Assembly (NCBI GenBank): GCA_003557965.1
Contig: PWND01000076.1
Coordinates: 1 to 7,257, forward strand
DNA length: 7,257 bases
Source: Bacteroidales bacterium
GTDB lineage: Bacteria > Bacteroidota > Bacteroidia > Bacteroidales > UBA7960
Direction: 5' to 3'
Shown here: one piece after another, positions 5,713-7,257 of the stretch
Numbering within the stretch: position 1 is the stretch's first letter
Layout of the letters: every line of letters begins with the position of its first letter
Made by a program: the position numbers and the translations under genes
The notes under the pieces: model-generated
What the model saw: only the letters and a program-made list of their open reading frames with translations
What the model was told of the DNA's origin: nothing
Databases searched by the model: none

Positions 5713-5753
5713 AAATTGAATACATGAATACGCATAATACTAATATTCAATTT
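5713..5753. repeat. AT-rich inverted repeat next to the ketosynthase-like gene end
   Basis: AAATTGAATA (5713-5722) and TATTCAATTT (5744-5753) are perfect 10-bp arms around a 21-base loop. It lies 12 bases after the minus-strand stop at 5766. The U-tract after the stem on the minus strand is weak, so a terminator role is uncertain. Confidence 0.6.
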
Positions 5754-5763
5754 GATAACACTA

Positions 5764-5780
5764 ATTTACACGGATGAAAC
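5764..5780. repeat. Direct repeat copy 2 (ATTTACACGGATGAAAC), covering the 3' end of the ketosynthase-like gene
   Basis: Identical to 5627-5643. On the minus strand it encodes the terminal residues VSSV and the stop codon of the gene ending at 5766, so it is probably the original copy. Confidence 0.85.
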
Positions 5781-6818
5781 AAGCATAAATGCATGATTCT
5801 TATTCATATCCTGGTTATATATCAATATTTTTTTTATATCTCCGGATGGTTTTTTAATAAATATGTTGCCTGGTGCTGATCCTGTTTTCAATATTTTTGC
5901 TGCCAACCATAAAGCAAATGCAGGGGCGGTATCATACTCTCCGCAAAAGTGTTTGTAATATGCTTGTCCGCATTCCGGAAAAATTTCATTTTTTAATTCA
6001 TCATAATATTTATCACCTGCAACATCTCCGTTATAGCCGTAAATAACCAAATCCACATCCTCAAAATCAAAACCGGCAGACGTCATGCAATCATTAAGCC
6101 TTCTTTTTAAGAATTCCGGGCCTTCAAATTTATGTATAAGTTCAATCATCCTGATTTCTGCGTAGGTATTTGCATTTTTTTTGTCAGATACAACAAAAAA
6201 GGTTGACCCTTCACCCGGAATACAACCGTTTGTTTTATCTGCCAACATTTTTAGGTTGCTGAAAGGTTCATTTTTCCACAGGTTTATTTTTTTCTTAAGG
6301 TTGTAGTTTTCCTCTGTCATTTCATCAATACCGCCTACCAGTATATTTTTAGCCTCTCCTTCTTTAATTAATAGCATGGCATCAAGCAATGCTGTTTCAA
6401 AAGAGATAGTTTTATGCACGTAAGCAACGTTATATTCATTACACTTAAGGGTAAGGGCAATGTGTCCGCCAATGGTATTATGTGTTGACTGGATAAATGT
6501 TGTGGGAGTGAGCATACCCTCATTATTATCAATCATTTTGTTGAGGAATGTTTCTGTATCTTTCAGGCATCCCAGTCCTGTGCCCGTAATAATAGCATCA
6601 GGTTTTTCAATTCCGGCCTCTTTAAGGCATTCAATAGCAGTAGTTGTTCCTGATTTAATAATACGGCTCATTCTTCTCAAGTCAATAGGCTTAAAGTAAG
6701 CTTTAAAATCAGGCAGTATAGTATGCATAATTCCGTTATGCTCAATCAGTTCTGCAGGCACTTTGTCTTTTAAAAAAGTGTCTTGCGGGGATATTGCTTG
6801 TGTAGCGTTTATATACAT
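5766..6818 (-). CDS. Ketosynthase-fold protein lacking the catalytic cysteine (chain-length-factor-like)
   Basis: The 350-residue protein has the thiolase/beta-ketoacyl synthase fold: GTGLGCLKDTE (79-90), FIQSTHNTIGGHIAL (108-122, the family's N-terminal core), AKNILVGGIDE (156-166) and GEGSTFFVV (202-210). The active site is not conserved. In the nucleophile segment NVAYVHKTISFETALLDA, Thr137 stands where ketosynthases have Cys; the HGTGT loop is replaced by YGYNGD (260-265), and the second His motif by FCGEYDTAPAFALW (291-304). This pattern fits the non-condensing partner of a ketosynthase heterodimer, as in flexirubin/aryl-polyene clusters. It follows the ketosynthase gene by 8 bases in the same direction, so the two are co-transcribed and probably form a complex that extends polyene or aryl chains on an ACP. 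That role is inferred from family and context. The 3' end is duplicated nearby. Confidence 0.8.
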   Translation of the reverse strand: MYINATQAISPQDTFLKDKVPAELIEHNGIMHTILPDFKAYFKPIDLRRMSRIIKSGTTTAIECLKEAGIEKPDAIITGTGLGCLKDTETFLNKMIDNNEGMLTPTTFIQSTHNTIGGHIALTLKCNEYNVAYVHKTISFETALLDAMLLIKEGEAKNILVGGIDEMTEENYNLKKKINLWKNEPFSNLKMLADKTNGCIPGEGSTFFVVSDKKNANTYAEIRMIELIHKFEGPEFLKRRLNDCMTSAGFDFEDVDLVIYGYNGDVAGDKYYDELKNEIFPECGQAYYKHFCGEYDTAPAFALWLAAKILKTGSAPGNIFIKKPSGDIKKILIYNQDMNKNHAFMLVSSV

Positions 6819-6826
6819 AGTTATAG

Positions 6827-7257
6827 TTATACTTTTGAGAATATCAATGTTGAGTCATTCCCTCCAAAGCCAAAGGAATTTGTCATAACATTTTTAACTC
6901 CTGCGTTTTTTATTGTTTCAGTTACAGGTTTAAGATTGATTTCCGGTATAGGTTTTTTGAAGTTCAGGTTCGGAAATATTACATCATACTTTATAGCCAT
7001 AATGGAATAAATTGACTCTATTCCGCCGGCACCTCCAAGAGCATGGCCTGTATAGGCTTTTGTGGAGCTAAATTCAGGTACACTATTATTAAAGAGCTTA
7101 ATCATAGCCAGCCCCTCTGTCAGGTCGTTGTTGTCAGTGCCTGTGCCATGTACATTTATGTATTGAATATCACCAGGTTCTAATCCGCTATGCTGCAATG
7201 CATTTTTCATTGACAAGTAAGGGCCAAGTCCGTCGGGTGAGGAAGCAGTTTGGTGAT
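6827..7257 (-). CDS. Beta-ketoacyl-[ACP] synthase, C-terminal part (5' end outside window)
   Basis: This FabF-type condensing enzyme joins malonyl-ACP units to an acyl chain. The frame is open to the window edge, where it reads HQTASSPDGLGPYLSMKNAL; the TTG at 7216 is only an internal codon. The visible C-terminal half carries both catalytic histidines: INVHGTGTDNND (His codon at 7148-7150) and STKAYTGHALGGAGG (His at 7043-7045), followed by the terminal MTNSFGFGGNDSTLIF. The active-site Cys would lie upstream, outside the window. The gene runs into a cysteine-less ketosynthase-like gene 8 bases downstream, the pairing expected of a ketosynthase and its chain-length-factor-like partner, so it is more likely part of a flexirubin/aryl-polyene or similar secondary pathway than the housekeeping fabF. 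Confidence 0.9.
   Translation of the reverse strand, partial: HQTASSPDGLGPYLSMKNALQHSGLEPGDIQYINVHGTGTDNNDLTEGLAMIKLFNNSVPEFSSTKAYTGHALGGAGGIESIYSIMAIKYDVIFPNLNFKKPIPEINLKPVTETIKNAGVKNVMTNSFGFGGNDSTLIFSKV

Noticed and set aside
6460..6699. A 79-codon plus-strand open frame inside the ketosynthase-like gene
   Set aside because: It is antisense to a gene with clear family motifs and has no start context or domain of its own.

Overview
The window looks like a chromosomal piece of an AT-rich member of the Bacteroidota. Four things point there: the RlmD, PssA, PurS and peroxiredoxin proteins resemble that phylum's versions; the genes lack clear Shine-Dalgarno sequences; good matches to the Bacteroidota -7 promoter element TAnnTTTG sit in front of two divergent genes; and the right end holds a pair of beta-ketoacyl synthase-type genes of the kind found in flexirubin/aryl-polyene clusters. 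No rRNA, tRNA, CRISPR array or recognisable transposase gene is present.

Layout, left to right. (1) 3-638 (+) is the C-terminal part of a TrmA/RlmD-type RNA uracil-5-methyltransferase, cut by the window edge. (2) 709-1551 (+) is an outer-membrane beta-barrel-like gene split by one in-frame TAG. (3) 1571-2422 (+) is a lipoprotein that resembles an MA-type metallopeptidase whose zinc site is gone. (4) 2419-3057 (-) is a 4'-phosphopantetheinyl transferase, convergent with the lipoprotein gene and overlapping it by 4 bases. (5) A 171-base divergent promoter region leads into a compact (+) operon: pssA (phosphatidylserine synthase), purS (purine synthesis) and yraN (UPF0102). (6) 4595-4778 is a palindrome-rich leader in front of a Prx6-type peroxiredoxin (4779-5471, +). 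(7) 5472-5765 is a gene-free stretch with an unusual density of inverted and direct repeats. (8) 5766-6818 and 6827-7257 (both -) are two consecutive ketosynthase-fold genes: the upstream partial one keeps its catalytic histidines, and the downstream one has lost the active-site residues, as in a chain-length-factor-like partner.

How the parts relate. The ketosynthase pair would need an acyl carrier protein carrying phosphopantetheine. The phosphopantetheinyl transferase in the same window could supply that, but it is about 2.7 kb away on its own promoter, so the link is inference. pssA, purS and yraN are housekeeping genes grouped by proximity, not by pathway.

The most notable non-coding signal is at 5497-5616. 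It folds on paper into a closed, branched RNA: an 8-bp closing stem, a perfect 14-bp hairpin, a GC-rich 6-bp stem and two further hairpins, with nine T residues directly after the closing stem. It is either an elaborate terminator for the peroxiredoxin gene, an undescribed small structured RNA, or a small palindromic repeat element. Next to it, the last 17 bases of the ketosynthase-like gene region are duplicated 137 bases away, and one of the two copies contributes to another long hairpin.
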